Source: PALSA-243 sp036268375 (GTDB lineage Bacteria > Acidobacteriota > Terriglobia > Bryobacterales > Bryobacteraceae). Taken from it: a stretch of DNA of 6,067 nt. The stretch spans positions 1 through 6,067 of the forward strand of contig DATAUH010000184.1 of NCBI GenBank assembly GCA_036268375.1, read 5' to 3'. Shown piece after piece: positions 5,495 to 6,067 of this stretch. The notes beneath the pieces are model-generated. The model worked only from the letters and a program-made list of their open reading frames with translations, was not told the DNA's origin and did no database searches. The position numbers and the translations under genes are program-made. Numbering within the stretch: the stretch's first letter is position 1; every line of letters begins with the position of its first letter.

Positions 5495-6067
5495 ATGCTT
5501 CCTGAAATTCTCACTCTGACGTTTCGTCAACACGGTTCGGATCGCGATCGGGCGGTCTGCGTGAGCGTGCGCCCGGATCGAACCGGGCGGCGCGGCTTTG
5601 CCGGCGGGTATCGCATCACGTCGCTTCTTTGTACGGTGGTTGTGACGACCGTTGCGATGTCGCAAGCGCCGGCGGCCGTCGCCGAGGGCTTTTCATTCGA
5701 GTCAAAGACCACCGTCTCGACTGGCATCGGATCGATACGCTTTAGGGTTGCCGCAAACAAGCAGGGCGAAGAGGGAGCGACAACCCCAGCCGATCGCCCG
5801 CCCGGTACCGTGGCGTTGGGCGATGGCGCGTGGGAGACGATTTCGCCTCCCGCTCGTATTGAGGGCAAGGGGTTGACGATTGAAGGCGTGCCATCAATTC
5901 CGGCTGCCTACGGCGCGGTTTCGGTACTCTATCATCTGCCCAAGGGAGCGCTGGTGGCCGCGTCTGTCAAAGTAAAGCAAGGCGGAATCGTGCTTGGCTT
6001 GCTCGACAAAAGGGGCGAATGGGCGACAAAAGTTCCAATTCCTCCCGGGGTGTTCTGGACGACAGTG
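5495..6067 (+). CDS. Exported beta-rich protein, 3' end outside window
   Basis: The frame is open from 5405 and has no stop before the window ends, giving 191 residues from ATG 5495. That ATG is preceded by GGTGA (5485-5489). GTG 5561 or 5567 would give a more usual n-region of about 20 residues, so the true start is uncertain. Residues 43-56 are a hydrophobic core and A61-V62-A63 before E64 forms an AxA signal peptidase I site, so the protein is exported. RRGF (32-35) precedes the core and resembles the central RRxF of a Tat signal, though spacing is loose and Sec export is equally possible. The mature part is beta-rich; LGLLDKRGEW (167-176) resembles IGVVGETGSW in the second module of the first gene in the window. 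Likely an envelope or secreted protein of the same polysaccharide theme (inference). Family not recognised. Confidence 0.75.
   Translation, partial: MLPEILTLTFRQHGSDRDRAVCVSVRPDRTGRRGFAGGYRITSLLCTVVVTTVAMSQAPAAVAEGFSFESKTTVSTGIGSIRFRVAANKQGEEGATTPADRPPGTVALGDGAWETISPPARIEGKGLTIEGVPSIPAAYGAVSVLYHLPKGALVAASVKVKQGGIVLGLLDKRGEWATKVPIPPGVFWTTV

Noticed and set aside
5386..5505. 39-codon ORF starting ATGGCGGGT just before the last gene
   Set aside because: No good ribosome binding site, odd composition (His/Arg/Trp-rich), no export or domain signature. Possible leader ORF but unsupported.

Overview
The window looks like chromosomal DNA of a GC-rich Gram-negative bacterium, most likely an alphaproteobacterium of the Bradyrhizobium/Rhodopseudomonas type. 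This rests on the strong G/C bias at third codon positions, GTG starts on the small genes, Sec and lipoprotein export signals, and protein content typical of cell-surface polysaccharide loci. The taxonomic guess is inference only; there is no rRNA or other marker here.

All six genes I can support lie on the + strand. Positions 1-4011 hold a tight three-gene run: (i) the C-terminal part of a large envelope protein that resembles the tail of a membrane glycosyltransferase followed by two beta-rich modules (1-1374, 5' end outside the window); (ii) a class I SAM-dependent methyltransferase (1447-2253); (iii) an uncharacterised protein that looks like an alpha/alpha-toroid plus beta-sandwich, i.e. 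a heparinase-like architecture (2350-4011, possibly from 2254). Co-occurrence of these three suggests synthesis, modification or trimming of an extracellular glycan.

Positions 4012-5494 hold two small exported proteins separated by hairpin-bearing intergenic DNA. One is a lipoprotein with a Ser/Gly/Gln repeat linker (4192-4536); the other has an N-terminal membrane anchor and a Pro/Ala-rich linker (4776-5162). They share the same C-terminal domain of about 52 residues, with 32 identical positions and two cysteines at identical spacing, so they are tandem paralogues of a small periplasmic domain that I do not recognise. A 24-nt near-perfect palindrome sits just upstream of the second gene.

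Positions 5495-6067 hold the 5' part of an exported protein that runs off the window. It has a signal peptide and a beta-rich region with a short motif also present in the last module of the first gene, which suggests the surface-polysaccharide theme continues downstream. I see no RNA genes, insertion sequences, CRISPR arrays or prophage genes. The best candidate for something undescribed is the pair of two-cysteine small proteins with their palindromic site.
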